From the NCBI GenBank assembly GCA_016713275.1, contig JADJPL010000017.1, positions 54,667-118,666 on the forward strand: 64,000 bases of DNA, in the 5' to 3' direction. A program made the translations under genes and the position numbers. Numbering within the stretch: the stretch's first letter is position 1; each line of letters begins with the position of its first letter. Shown piece by piece: positions 27,812 through 36,392 of this stretch. A model generated the notes under the pieces. The model did not search any database, was not told the origin of the DNA, and saw only the letters and a list, made by a program, of their open reading frames with translations. This stretch comes from Haliscomenobacter sp. (lineage in GTDB: Bacteria > Bacteroidota > Bacteroidia > Chitinophagales > Saprospiraceae).

Positions 27812-28576
27812 GTTGTTTTTATTTAAAGTGACGGAAATACAGATGGGTTCAGCTCAGGGACGCATGAATCCCTGGCTGTTCACAACAAGGTGTTGACGGA
27901 GTGGAGGCACAAAAGAAGGGCCGTCAGCAGATTGTTGGCAATCGCTGCGTCTGTTTCCAGGTAGATTTTATGCAATAGAGGGTAGGGCTTCCTTAGCGGA
28001 AGTCAAAGAAAAGCTCCAGGCATAGAATCCCCCTTCGCCCCCTGGACAGGGGGCGTGAAGAAAACAGACAGGACCCGATCTCAGGTCCTGTCTTTACCCG
28101 GATTTAAAGAAACGTTGAAGAGAGGTTTGTAGTAATGCTCGCATATTCAAGTGTTTATGAATTTCTATGGGAAAAGGGTAGTAGATAGGCTACTCTGGCG
28201 AGCTCCTGGGGAAGAACAAAACCGGGCGGCGCAGGGTAGGGCATGCCAATACCTGTCCGGCTTCGGGAAGCGGGTTCTGCCGAAAAATGTCCTTGATGTT
28301 TTGTTTAGCCTCAAAATCTCCAGAAATCGAAATGACCTGCGCTCACGCGCGCAAGCGCATCCGGTTTCCAGTAGTTCGGCTGTTTGATCGATGTGTTAAG
28401 GTTGGCCTGCCTTTGGGAAAGGATGGGATAAGCAGGACTTATTATGCCTTTGGGATATACAAATGTACGAAAAAATAATATGTAATAAATATAATTTGTT
28501 TCCTTTTAAACAATTGAGGAAATGGCGGTATTCCCTATTCAACCGGATTGTTTTGAAAGGAAGCGGATGGGATTTT
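27812..28576. other. Long intergenic region without recognisable gene
   Basis: Short frames here (for example one of 78 codons on the plus strand at 28151) show no homology that I can name and no protein-like composition. Two hairpins are present: CGCCCCCT/AGGGGGCG (28036-28055 area) and a terminator-like one at 28066-28093. The AT content rises sharply at 28460-28510. This may be decayed accessory DNA. Confidence 0.5.
28066..28095. terminator. Terminator-like hairpin
   Basis: AGACAGGACC (28066-28075) and GGTCCTGTCT (28084-28093) form a perfect 10-bp stem with an 8-nt loop, preceded by AAAA and followed by TT. No gene that it would serve is recognisable nearby. Confidence 0.6.
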
Positions 28577-29704
28577 TTACGGATTCGGTTCGCTGAGGTA
28601 GGCGATCATCGCTTTGGCTGCGCGTTGGGACGCGCCTTTGCGTCCTAATGCCTGGATGAGTTGGGCATAATCCGCTTGGACTTCTTCTCTGCGAGACGGG
28701 TCGAGGAGGCGTTTCAGTTCCGAAGCGATCCGTTCGGTGGTGCATTCCTGCTGAATGAGTTCTGTGACGATCAGGCGGTCGAGGATCAGGTTGACGAGGG
28801 AGATGAACCGGACGTTGACGAGGCGGCGGGCGATGAGAAAGGAAAGGGGATTTCCTTTATAACAAACCACTTCGGGCACCTGATACAGCGCCGTTTCCAG
28901 GGTAGCCGTTCCGGAAGTCACCAGGGCGGCGTGGGCATGGGAAAGGATTTGGTAGGTTTGCCCGGTGAGGAGTTTGGCTTGCTCCCGGCCTCCGGATTGG
29001 TCCAGCAGGTGGTGGTAGAAAGCCTCTGGAATCGATGGCGCTCCGGCAATAACAAACTGGTAGCCCGGAAATTGAGGAATCACCGCCAGATAGGCGGGAA
29101 GCATGCGGGATATTTCCTGCCTGCGGCTGCCAGGGAGCAGGGCGATGATTGGTTCGGGGCCGAGTTGGTTTTGTTGGCGGAAGGCGGGGTCGGGCTGGCG
29201 GCTGTCGCTGACATCCAAAAGCGGGTGCCCGGGGAAATCGACGTGCATGCCATATTGGGCGTAAAAGGCCTTCTCGAACGGGAGAATGACAAACATGCGC
29301 TCCACGCTGGCTTTGATGCCGTGTATCCGGCTGGTATGCCAGGCCCAGATCTGGGGGGAGATATAGTAAAAAACCCGGATTCCGTTTTGCTTCGCCCATT
29401 TGGCGATACGCAGGTTGAACCCCGGGTAGTCGATCAGGATGAGCACATCGGGTTGGAATTCCAGAATGTCGCGTTTGCAGAAATCCAGGTTGCGCAGAAT
29501 GGTGCGCAGGTTTTTCACCACTTCGATAAACCCCATAAACGCCAGGTCGCGGTAGTGCTTGACGAGCGTTGCCCCGCTCTCCTGGATCAGGTCGCCGCCC
29601 CAGGCCCTGCATTGCAGATGGGGATCTTCCTGGCGCAGTGCCTTCAACAGGTTCGAGCCGTGGAGGTCTCCGGAAGCTTCGCCGGCTATGAGGTAGTATT
29701 TCAT
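28577..29704 (-). CDS. lpxB: Lipid-A-disaccharide synthase
   Basis: LpxB joins lipid X and UDP-diacylglucosamine in lipid A synthesis at the inner membrane. ATG 29704 gives 'MKYYLIAGEASGDLHGSNLL'; a TTG two codons upstream is less likely. Further motifs: 'FMGFIEVVKNLRTI', 'LIDYPGFNLRIAKW', 'VFYYISPQIWAWHTSR', 'MFVILPFEKAFY', 'ALLPGSRRQEISRMLP' and 'ALVTSGTATLETAL'. Length 375 residues is normal. It lies downstream of surE and a small membrane protein, the usual Bacteroidota arrangement. Confidence 0.96.
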   Translation of the reverse strand: MKYYLIAGEASGDLHGSNLLKALRQEDPHLQCRAWGGDLIQESGATLVKHYRDLAFMGFIEVVKNLRTILRNLDFCKRDILEFQPDVLILIDYPGFNLRIAKWAKQNGIRVFYYISPQIWAWHTSRIHGIKASVERMFVILPFEKAFYAQYGMHVDFPGHPLLDVSDSRQPDPAFRQQNQLGPEPIIALLPGSRRQEISRMLPAYLAVIPQFPGYQFVIAGAPSIPEAFYHHLLDQSGGREQAKLLTGQTYQILSHAHAALVTSGTATLETALYQVPEVVCYKGNPLSFLIARRLVNVRFISLVNLILDRLIVTELIQQECTTERIASELKRLLDPSRREEVQADYAQLIQALGRKGASQRAAKAMIAYLSEPNP

Positions 29705-29731
29705 GGACAATGGGGGATGGTGAACAGATGA

Positions 29732-30043
29732 TTATTCCGGCCGGAGCACGTCAGATCCGAAAAGGAATACCCAGGCCAGGGCGTATAGGGAGGTGGCGAT
29801 CAGCACGCCCCGCATGGACAGCACGTAGCGCCGTTTGTTATACACGTGTAGGGGGATCAAATTCAGGCAGAGGGCCAATACCTGAAGGGTAATGCCGTCA
29901 AAAACCGGTTCGGCCAGCTCTTTGCCCTGGAATAGGACCGTTTCTACCCGTTCCGCCAGCATAAGGAGTACGCCGTATCCGGCAAAAGGTAGCGCGAGCC
30001 CAACCAGGATGCCCATCCAAATCGCATTGCGGTTAAAAAACAT
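29732..30043 (-). CDS. Small membrane protein between surE and lpxB
   Basis: This 103-residue protein has three hydrophobic stretches ('IWMGILVGLALPFAGYGVLLML', 'GITLQVLALCLNLIPL' and 'GVLIATSLYALAWVFLF'), so it is an integral inner-membrane protein. Homologues of unknown function occupy this position in many Bacteroidota, with surE upstream (25 nt) and lpxB downstream. A link to the envelope is likely from context only. Confidence 0.8.
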   Translation of the reverse strand: MFFNRNAIWMGILVGLALPFAGYGVLLMLAERVETVLFQGKELAEPVFDGITLQVLALCLNLIPLHVYNKRRYVLSMRGVLIATSLYALAWVFLFGSDVLRPE

Positions 30044-30068
30044 AAGGAAAAAATAAGGGTGACGAAAA

Positions 30069-30851
30069 TCAGGTCAGTACCACGAATTGTTCAATTGGAG
30101 CTAATTCCGGCATCGCTTCGTAGTTGGTGAGGTCGTGCTTGGAAGGTACCACCGAAATATAGCCCCGTTCCAGCGCGTGGATGTCGGTATCCTCCCCGGG
30201 GTCGTCATTGACAAACCGGCCGGTAAGCCAGTAGTACTTTTGCCCGCGCGGGTCTTTGGCTTCAATAAACTCTTCTACCCAGCGCGCGTCAGCCTGCCGG
30301 CATACTTTCATCCCCTTGATTCCTCCTTCCGGCCGGTTGGGGATATTCACATTGAGCAAACTGCCCGCCGAGAGTCCCTGATGAAGCATAAATTCCATCA
30401 ACTGCCGCACAAACGGCTTAGCCGGCTCGAAATCAGCCTGGTAGGAATAGTCCAGCAAAGAGAATCCAATCGATGGAATGCCTTCCAGAGAAGCTTCCAT
30501 AGCCGCCGAGAGCGTACCGGAATAAATAATATTGATCGAGGCGTTGGAGCCGTGATTGATCCCCGACACACATAGATCGGGCTGGCGGTCTTTGAGCAGC
30601 ACATTTTTGGCGAGCTTGACGCAGTCGACCGGCGTACCGGAGCACTCGTAGGCTTCTACATTGCCATAGATGGAGGTCGGGTGAAGGCGCAGTGGTTGGG
30701 AAATGGTGATGGCATGCCCCATGCCCGATTGGGGGGAATCCGGGGCTACGACAATGATTTCTCCCAGCGAAGCGGCTACCTCTATCAGCGCGCGGATTCC
30801 CGGGGCGGAGACGCCGTCGTCGTTGGTAACCAAAATGAGCGGTTTATTCAT
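30069..30851 (-). CDS. surE: 5'/3'-nucleotidase SurE
   Basis: SurE is a metal-dependent nucleoside-monophosphate phosphatase. The 260-residue product begins 'MNKPLILVTNDDGVSAPGI' with the metal-binding Asp pair, followed by 'VVAPDSPQSGMGHAIT', 'GTPVDCVKLA' and 'CVSGINHGSNASINIIYSGT'-region, all diagnostic. It is the first gene of the surE-(membrane protein)-lpxB unit and diverges from hemH. Confidence 0.96.
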   Translation of the reverse strand: MNKPLILVTNDDGVSAPGIRALIEVAASLGEIIVVAPDSPQSGMGHAITISQPLRLHPTSIYGNVEAYECSGTPVDCVKLAKNVLLKDRQPDLCVSGINHGSNASINIIYSGTLSAAMEASLEGIPSIGFSLLDYSYQADFEPAKPFVRQLMEFMLHQGLSAGSLLNVNIPNRPEGGIKGMKVCRQADARWVEEFIEAKDPRGQKYYWLTGRFVNDDPGEDTDIHALERGYISVVPSKHDLTNYEAMPELAPIEQFVVLT

Positions 30852-30983
30852 GGTTTGTCTTTTTTCTTTTTGAATGGCGTCCCAAAATTACCAGGAATCG
30901 GGAGATTTTGACATTCCCTTTACGGGAAAATAAACCGCAGGGGCATTTGCTTGTTGTACCTTCGCCAATCCATTGACCCGACT

Positions 30984-32012
30984 ATGATGCCACAACCAAC
31001 GACTGGAGTGCTTTTGGTAAACCTCGGCACGCCCGATACGCCTACCCGCAGTGCGGTTTACCGCTATTTGAAACAATTCCTGCTCGACCCCCGGGTGATC
31101 GACTACCCCTGGCTGCCCCGAAACCTCCTGGTGCGCGGGATTATCGCACCTTTTCGTTCGGGGTCTTCCTCCCGCTTGTACCAGCGGTTATGGACAGAAA
31201 ACGGGTCGCCATTGAAGTTTTATGGGGAGCGGTTGGCAGCAGGGCTGCAGCAGGCCCTGGGGGAAACCTATGCCGTGGAATTGGGCATGCGCTACCAAAA
31301 CCCGTCGGTCGAATCGGCAGTAGACCGCCTGATGCAGCGGCAGGTGCAGCGGATCGTCGTTTTGCCGCTGTTCCCTCAATATGCCTCCGCCACCACGGGG
31401 TCGGTCCACGAAGAAGTGATGCGGATACTTAAGCAAAAGCAGGTAATTCCGGAATTGGTGCTGGTGAATTCCTATTACGACTACGATCCCATGATCCGGT
31501 TGTTTGCGGCGAATGCCCGGCAATTTCAGTTGGACTCCTACGACCACGTTATTTTCAGCTACCACGGTTTACCGCAACGCCAGCTCCGCAAAGCGGATGC
31601 ATTCAACCATTGCCTCCAGGCTTCCGGCTGCTGCCAATGCATCACCCCAGCCAACCAGTTTTGCTACTCCGCACAATGCCACGCAACGACGGCGGCCATC
31701 GTTGCGCAACTGGAATTGCCTGAAGGGTCGTATACCACCACGTTTCAAAGCCGTTTGGGGCCGGAAAAATGGGCCCAGCCCTATACCTCCGAGGTCCTGG
31801 ACGGCTTGGCGGCGAACGGCGCCAAGCGGGTGCTGGTCTTCAGCCCGGCGTTTGTAGCCGACTGCCTGGAAACCTTGGTGGAGATCGGTTACGAATACCA
31901 GCACCGGTTTGAGGAAAAAGGAGGAGAGAAAGTAGACCTCGTGCCCAGTCTGAACGACCATCCGGAATGGATACAGGCGGTAAAAACCCTGGTCTTGCGC
32001 TACGCAAAATAA
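30984..32012 (+). CDS. hemH: Ferrochelatase
   Basis: HemH inserts Fe2+ into protoporphyrin IX, the last step of haem synthesis. ATG 30984 gives 'MMPQPTTGVLLVNLGTPDTP', the family start; the frame is open further upstream without homology. Motifs: 'YRYLKQFLLDPRVIDYPW', 'GMRYQNPSVE', 'LPLFPQYASATTGSV', the iron-ligand histidine in 'IFSYHGLPQRQ' and 'FQSRLGPEKWAQPYT' and 'FSPAFVADCLETLVEI'. It has 342 residues. A TACCTTCG at 30957, one mismatch from the Bacteroidota -7 box, may be its promoter. holA follows 24 nt downstream. Confidence 0.96.
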   Translation: MMPQPTTGVLLVNLGTPDTPTRSAVYRYLKQFLLDPRVIDYPWLPRNLLVRGIIAPFRSGSSSRLYQRLWTENGSPLKFYGERLAAGLQQALGETYAVELGMRYQNPSVESAVDRLMQRQVQRIVVLPLFPQYASATTGSVHEEVMRILKQKQVIPELVLVNSYYDYDPMIRLFAANARQFQLDSYDHVIFSYHGLPQRQLRKADAFNHCLQASGCCQCITPANQFCYSAQCHATTAAIVAQLELPEGSYTTTFQSRLGPEKWAQPYTSEVLDGLAANGAKRVLVFSPAFVADCLETLVEIGYEYQHRFEEKGGEKVDLVPSLNDHPEWIQAVKTLVLRYAK

Positions 32013-32036
32013 GCGCCAAAGCCTTATCTTTCCCCC

Positions 32037-33050
32037 ATGACACATACGGACATCCTGGAAGACATCCGCAAAGGCAAGTTCCGCCCACTGTACTTTTTGC
32101 ATGGGGACGAATCCTATTTCATTGATATCGTGTGCGATGCCATTGAAGCCCACGCGTTGCCGGAGGCCGAACGGGCATTCAACCAAACCATTTTTTACGG
32201 AAAAGACGCCGATTTCCTGGCCGTGCTGGATACCGCCCGCCGGTTTCCCATGATGGCCCCGCACCAGGTGGTGATCATCAAAGAGGCCCAGGAGATGAAA
32301 ACCCTTAAAGAGCTGGAATCGTATTTTACCAAGCCCGCCGCCTCCACGATCCTGGTCGTTTGCCATAAAAACGGCAAGTACAATATGAATTCCAAATTCG
32401 GCAAAGCGGTGAAGGAACACGCCGTTTTGCTGGAAACCAAGCGGCTTTACGACAACCAGGTGCCCGACTGGATCCAGGATTACCTCAAACACCGGCAACT
32501 TCGCATCCGCCCCGAAGCCGCAGCCCTGGTGGCGGAATATTTGGGCAATGAACTTTCCCGGGTGGCTAACGAATTGGATAAGCTGGCGATCAATATCCCT
32601 CCAGGGAAAGAAATCGGCAGCAAAGAGATCGAAGAACACATCGGCATCAGCAAGGAGTTCAACGTATTTGAGCTTCAGAAAGCCCTTGCAGAGCGCAACA
32701 TCCTCAAAGCCAACCGGATCGCCGACTATTTTGCCGCCAACCCCCGGCGCAACCCCATGCCGGTGATCATCGGGGCGCTGTATACGTTTTTCAGCAAAGT
32801 GTATATCCTGAATTTTTACCGGAACAAACCCGAAAAAGACCAACTCGCCGCCATCGAATTGCGATCGGCCTTCTTCTTTCGCGACTACAAAGAGGCCCTC
32901 AAACACTTTTCCCTGGAACGCACCGAAGCTGTGATCGCCCTGCTCCGGGCCTACGACCTGAAGTCCAAAGGCGTCGATTACATTTCCACCGGAAAGGAAG
33001 AAGGCGACCTGCTGCGCGAGCTGGTATGGCATATTCTGCATGTTGTCTGA
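32037..33050 (+). CDS. holA: DNA polymerase III subunit delta
   Basis: HolA is the clamp-loader subunit that opens the sliding clamp. The 337-residue product has the family N-terminus 'IRKGKFRPLYFLHGDESYFID' and 'VVIIKEAQEMKTLKELESY', then 'DLKSKGV' near the C-terminus. The stop codon TGA (33048-33050) lies inside the dispersed element GTTGTCTGAAC, other copies of which occur around the caspase gene, so the present C-terminus ('HILHVV') may have been set by insertion of that element. Confidence 0.93.
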   Translation: MTHTDILEDIRKGKFRPLYFLHGDESYFIDIVCDAIEAHALPEAERAFNQTIFYGKDADFLAVLDTARRFPMMAPHQVVIIKEAQEMKTLKELESYFTKPAASTILVVCHKNGKYNMNSKFGKAVKEHAVLLETKRLYDNQVPDWIQDYLKHRQLRIRPEAAALVAEYLGNELSRVANELDKLAINIPPGKEIGSKEIEEHIGISKEFNVFELQKALAERNILKANRIADYFAANPRRNPMPVIIGALYTFFSKVYILNFYRNKPEKDQLAAIELRSAFFFRDYKEALKHFSLERTEAVIALLRAYDLKSKGVDYISTGKEEGDLLRELVWHILHVV

Positions 33051-33600
33051 ACTGTGATTTGTATGATTATAGGATGGGCATGATGGGGGGCAATTTGGGC
33101 TTAAGGCGTAAGGCTTGAGGCGTAATAGCCAGTACATAGGCATCCCGTCCACCGTCTACCATCTACCGTTGCCTGATGTAGCTCGGATTTTCAATCCGAG
33201 GCTGTTGACCGGAATTGCATTCCGGGAAGCGCGTTGTGCAGTCGCCGGTTTCCCCCTGTTGTGCGTAGACTGCCGTCTACGCATTTGTTCAACTTGCGAT
33301 TGCGCTGTCCGCCTTTGGGGGGGGGGCCCGTACCGTCTCTTGTTGTGCGTGAGACTTCTGTCTACGCATTCATGCAATCTTCAGATTGCATGAATGATCT
33401 ACTGCCATTGGGGGCATTGCTGCGTTGTCTGAACCAGGATTTGGGGGATTAAAGGATGGGGAGAGAGGGTGTTGGGTGAACGGAAGGACTATGAGACGGG
33501 ATGATTGGGTGGTCCTGGTCGTTTGAAGATTCATAAGCGTAACGTATTATAGAGATAAGGCGGTAGGTGGGATGTGACTTCTTTAAAAAATGTCTAACTT
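33041..33600. repeat. Intergenic repeat island A: TTGTCTGAAC elements and hairpin palindromes
   Basis: This gene-free stretch begins with a TTGTCTGAAC element directed away from holA (33043) and holds another at about 33424. Between them stand perfect hairpins: CTCGGATT/AATCCGAG with TTC loop (33182-33200), CCGGAAT/ATTCCGG with TGC loop (33209-33225), TGCGTAGAC/GTCTACGCA with TGCC loop (33262-33283), and a 13-bp stem with TTCA loop (33367-33396). The CCGTCCA satellite is represented near 33147. The last ~130 bp are AT-rich and precede the RHH gene. Confidence 0.85.
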
Positions 33601-33666
33601 GTAAATTATTAACCAAATGGCTTTCGATGGCCAAGGCTGATTAATGAAATAAATAACTTGACCCCA

Positions 33667-34020
33667 ATGGCCAAATTTTTTTTTGATCTAACCAAATTTT
33701 CTCTTTTTACCGCCAAACCGGTGGTCAAACAAGGGCCCGAAACCAGGCAGACAGAATCGGTGCTGGAAGAAGCCGTCAAAGAGATCCACCAGGAGGAGCC
33801 TCCCAAAACCGCCAAACCGGCCCCTACGTCAAAACCTGCCGCCGAAGAAGCCAAGCCCATCTTAGGTCGCGCTTCTACCCGCGAAATCGGCGACATCGTC
33901 CGCTTGTCGATTCACCTGCCCAAGCCGCTGGCCAAACGGGCCAAACGCAAAATCATCGACCTGGAGATGACCATGATCGAATACGTTACCCGGCTGATTG
34001 AGAAGGATCTGGAAGAGTAG
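33667..34020 (+). CDS. Orphan ribbon-helix-helix DNA-binding protein
   Basis: From ATG 33667 the product is 117 residues. The C-terminal ~45 residues ('IVRLSIHLPKPLAKRAKRK' and 'MTMIEYVTRLIEKDLEE') look like a ribbon-helix-helix fold: one beta strand followed by two helices, as in CopG, ParG or antitoxins. The N-terminal half is Lys/Pro/Glu-rich and probably unstructured. Codons 3-6 contain a run of nine T, a possible slippage site. No toxin or ParA partner is adjacent; it stands alone between two repeat islands and 486 bp upstream of the caspase gene. It may be a regulator or a relic of a partition or toxin-antitoxin module. Confidence 0.65.
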   Translation: MAKFFFDLTKFSLFTAKPVVKQGPETRQTESVLEEAVKEIHQEEPPKTAKPAPTSKPAAEEAKPILGRASTREIGDIVRLSIHLPKPLAKRAKRKIIDLEMTMIEYVTRLIEKDLEE

Positions 34021-34456
34021 GGGAGAGGCATTGATTTTCCTGTTGTTCTGTTGTGCGTAACCCCTGTGTTGTGGGTAGACTTCTGTCTACGCATCCGTTC
34101 AATCTTCAGATTGCGCGTGCAATCTACTGCCATTAGGGGCATTGCTACGTTGTCTGAACTGTGATTTGCATGATTATAGGATGGGCATGATGGGGGGCAA
34201 TTTGGGCTTAAGGCGCAAGGCTTGAGGCGCAAGGGCCAGGTACAAAGACGGTCCGTCTCCCGTTTCACCCGTCCACCGTCCACCGTCTCTTGTTGCGCTT
34301 AGACTTCCGTCTACGCGTCCGTTCAATCTTCAGATTGCCCTTGTTCGCCGAAATCCTTAGATTTCGTGCGGAATTATTAGCCGGTCCCCGACCGGCGTCC
34401 ACCGTCCCCCGTTGCTTGATGTAGCCCGGATTTTCAATCCGGCACCATTGACCGGC
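34021..34456. repeat. Intergenic repeat island B
   Basis: The gap between the RHH gene and the caspase gene is built of repeats: GTAGACTTCTGTCTAC-type hairpin (about 34077), CAATCTTCAGATTG (34110 and 34324 areas), a TTGTCTGAAC element (34152), CCGTCCA satellite copies (34268-34285), CGAAATC/GATTTCG with CTTA loop (34349-34366), GCCGGTC/GACCGGC with CCC loop (34380-34396), and GCCCGGATT/AATCCGGC. No gene is visible. Confidence 0.85.
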
Positions 34457-34487
34457 ATTGTATTCCGGCCAATTTTCTTTATCTTGC
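34457..34487 (+). promoter_or_regulatory. Candidate promoter of the caspase-FGE gene
   Basis: ATTG (34457-34460) and TATCTTGC (34480-34487) are 19 nt apart, matching the Bacteroidota pattern TTTG-N19-TAnnTTTG with one mismatch in each box. The ATG follows 19 nt later. The -33 box lies in the loop of a CCGG..TTG..CCGG repeat hairpin, so the promoter appears to be partly built from a repeat unit. Confidence 0.5.
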
Positions 34488-34506
34488 TACCCATAACAGG
34501 CCCCTG

Positions 34507-36392
34507 ATGTCCAGCCAAAAAGAAGAAAAAGACAAAGGAATCGTCACCGGGAAGGTAGGGGAGGCGGCCGCCGGCCCCGGGGGGAAGAACTATTTGCTGG
34601 TTATTGGGATTGATAAATACCGGCATTGCCCCAAGCTACATAATTGCGTCAAGGATGCCGGTGACTTTGTAGGTTTGCTAATCAACCAATACCAGTTTGA
34701 CCAGGATCATGTCATTGCGCTGCGGAATAGGATGCCACCCGCGCTAATATCTTGTCTAATCTGAGAGCATTGAAGGACAAGGTTAAGCCCAACGACAACC
34801 TGGTGATCTACTTCTCTGGCCATGGCGAAACAGTAGATGATGTTGGCTACTGGATCCCGGTAGAGGCCCACCCGGATCGCGACGACGAGTTTGTTTCCAC
34901 CTACGACCTGAAATCCCGCCTGGATGCGATCAATAGTTTTCACACCTTCGTAATAGCGGATGCCTGTTTCTCTGGTTCGCTTTTTCTGTCTTACAAAGAC
35001 CTGTCGGCTGCCGGCTACGAAACCAAGCGTTCCCGCTGGGGGCTCGCCGCCAGCCATAGCCGCGAACGGGCCTTGGACGGCACGCCGGGGGAGAATAGCC
35101 CGTTTGCAGCAAAGCTGTTGAAAAACCTCCGCGAAAACCGCGAAAACCTGGGGGTGCAGAAATTGGCCGCTGCCGTCATTGAGGAGGTCGAAGCGATGAC
35201 CAAAAAGAAACAGACACCGGTGTTCAAGCCCCTGGATGTAAAAGGGGACGATTCGGGGCAGTTTGTGTTTCGGGTGAAGACGAGTGATGAAGTATTTGCC
35301 TGGGAAGCAACTGTTCGATCCAACACTGCTGAAGCGTATGATGATTACCTTGAACGCTATCCAACCGGTCCGCATGCTACTAAGGCTTTGGAGGATTTAA
35401 AAAAACTGGAGAAAGAAGCTTTGGTTTGGGTAGACACTCAAAGACGGGAAACCTTATCTGCATATCGGGAATACTTGCTGGATTATCCAAACGGCCAGTA
35501 TCGGGCGCAAGCCCGAAACAGAATCGATGAACTGCGCAAAAAAGGAACGGGTACTCCACCTCTGATGGCTGAGATCCCCAAAATATCCGTTTCTGCTCAA
35601 CCCGCGCTATCTACATCGCCAACAGGAAGCATGGTGTTAATCCCCGCCGGTACCTTTAATATGGGCGACGTGATGGGGGATAAGGAGTTTAATAATGAAA
35701 CCGTCCATTCCGTCACCCTCAGCGATTTTCTGATTGGGAAACACGAAGTGACTTTCGATGAGTACGATGCCTTGTGCGAAGCTACGAATAGGAAAAAACC
35801 AAAGGATGAAGGCTGGGGCCGCAGCCAGCGCCCGGTGATCAACGTGAGCTGGGAAGATGCCGTAGCCTACTGCAACTGGCGCAGCAAACAGGAGAGCCTC
35901 CAGGAAGCCTATTCGATCAGCGGAAGCACGGTTACGGCCCACTGGCAAGCCAACGGCTACCGCCTGCCCACGGAGGCGGAGTGGGAGTATGCCGCCCGGG
36001 AAGGGGGCAAAAAAGTGCGTTTTGGAAACGGGAAGGATATCGCCGATCCAAAGGAGATCAATTTTGCTGCTTCGGCCAGCTATAAAAAGGAATATTCCGT
36101 CGTAGGCGAATATCGCAAGAAAACTGTGCCCGTAGGCAGCCTCAACAGCCCTAACTCCCTTGGCTTGCACGATATGAGCGGCAACGTATGGGAGTGGTGC
36201 TGGGACTGGTACGGCGATTATCCATCCGAAGCGCAGACAAATCCTAAAGGCCCATCTACCGGCTCCTACCGTGTGCTCCGCGGTGGGTCTTGGCGCAACT
36301 ACCCGCAGGGTTGCCGCGTTGCCTTTCGCGGCGACGGCACTCCCGGCCTTCGGGACGGCCGCGCCGGTTTTCGTCTCGCCAGGACCCTTTAA
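34507..36392 (+). CDS. Caspase-like peptidase (C14) fused to FGE-sulfatase/C-type-lectin-like domain, frameshifted
   Basis: After repair the protein has ~628 residues. Residues ~25-250 are a caspase-fold peptidase: 'NYLLVIGIDKYRHCPKL', catalytic His in 'LVIYFSGHGETV' and Cys in 'FVIADACFSGS'. Then two helical repeats ('AYDDYLERYPTGPHATKA', 'AYREYLLDYPNGQYRAQA'), and from ~residue 370 an FGE-sulfatase domain ('GSMVLIPAGTFNMGD', 'YRLPTEAEWEYAAR', 'HDMSGNVWEWCWDWY', 'YRVLRGGSW'). The frame breaks near 34729; one added G restores 'ALRNEDATRANILSNLRALK'. There is no signal peptide, so it is probably cytoplasmic. The tail matches the variable-region layout of retroelement-diversified proteins. Such proteins may trigger proteolysis after ligand binding (immunity or cell death), but that is inference. 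Confidence 0.85.
36291..36392 (+). other. Candidate DGR variable region (VR) at the 3' end of the caspase-FGE gene
   Basis: The last codons encode W-xxx-PQ-x-CRVA-x-R-xxxx-P-xx-R-xxxx-GFRLA. In retroelement-diversified FGE proteins each x is asparagine in the template repeat (AAY codons). Here the 15 x positions (36294-36365) hold R,N,Y / G / F / G,D,G,T / G,L / D,G,R,A, and all 15 codons end in C or T. This is what adenine-targeted mutagenesis of AAY codons would give. No template repeat or reverse transcriptase is present in the window, so it would have to act from elsewhere in the genome. Confidence 0.5.

Noticed and set aside
28151..28387. 78-codon plus-strand frame
   Set aside because: No homology recognised, odd composition (Arg/Ser/Ala-rich tail) and no ribosome-binding site; left as intergenic.
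31569..33152. 527-codon minus-strand frame across hemH and holA
   Set aside because: Antisense to two well-supported genes and extends into repeat DNA.
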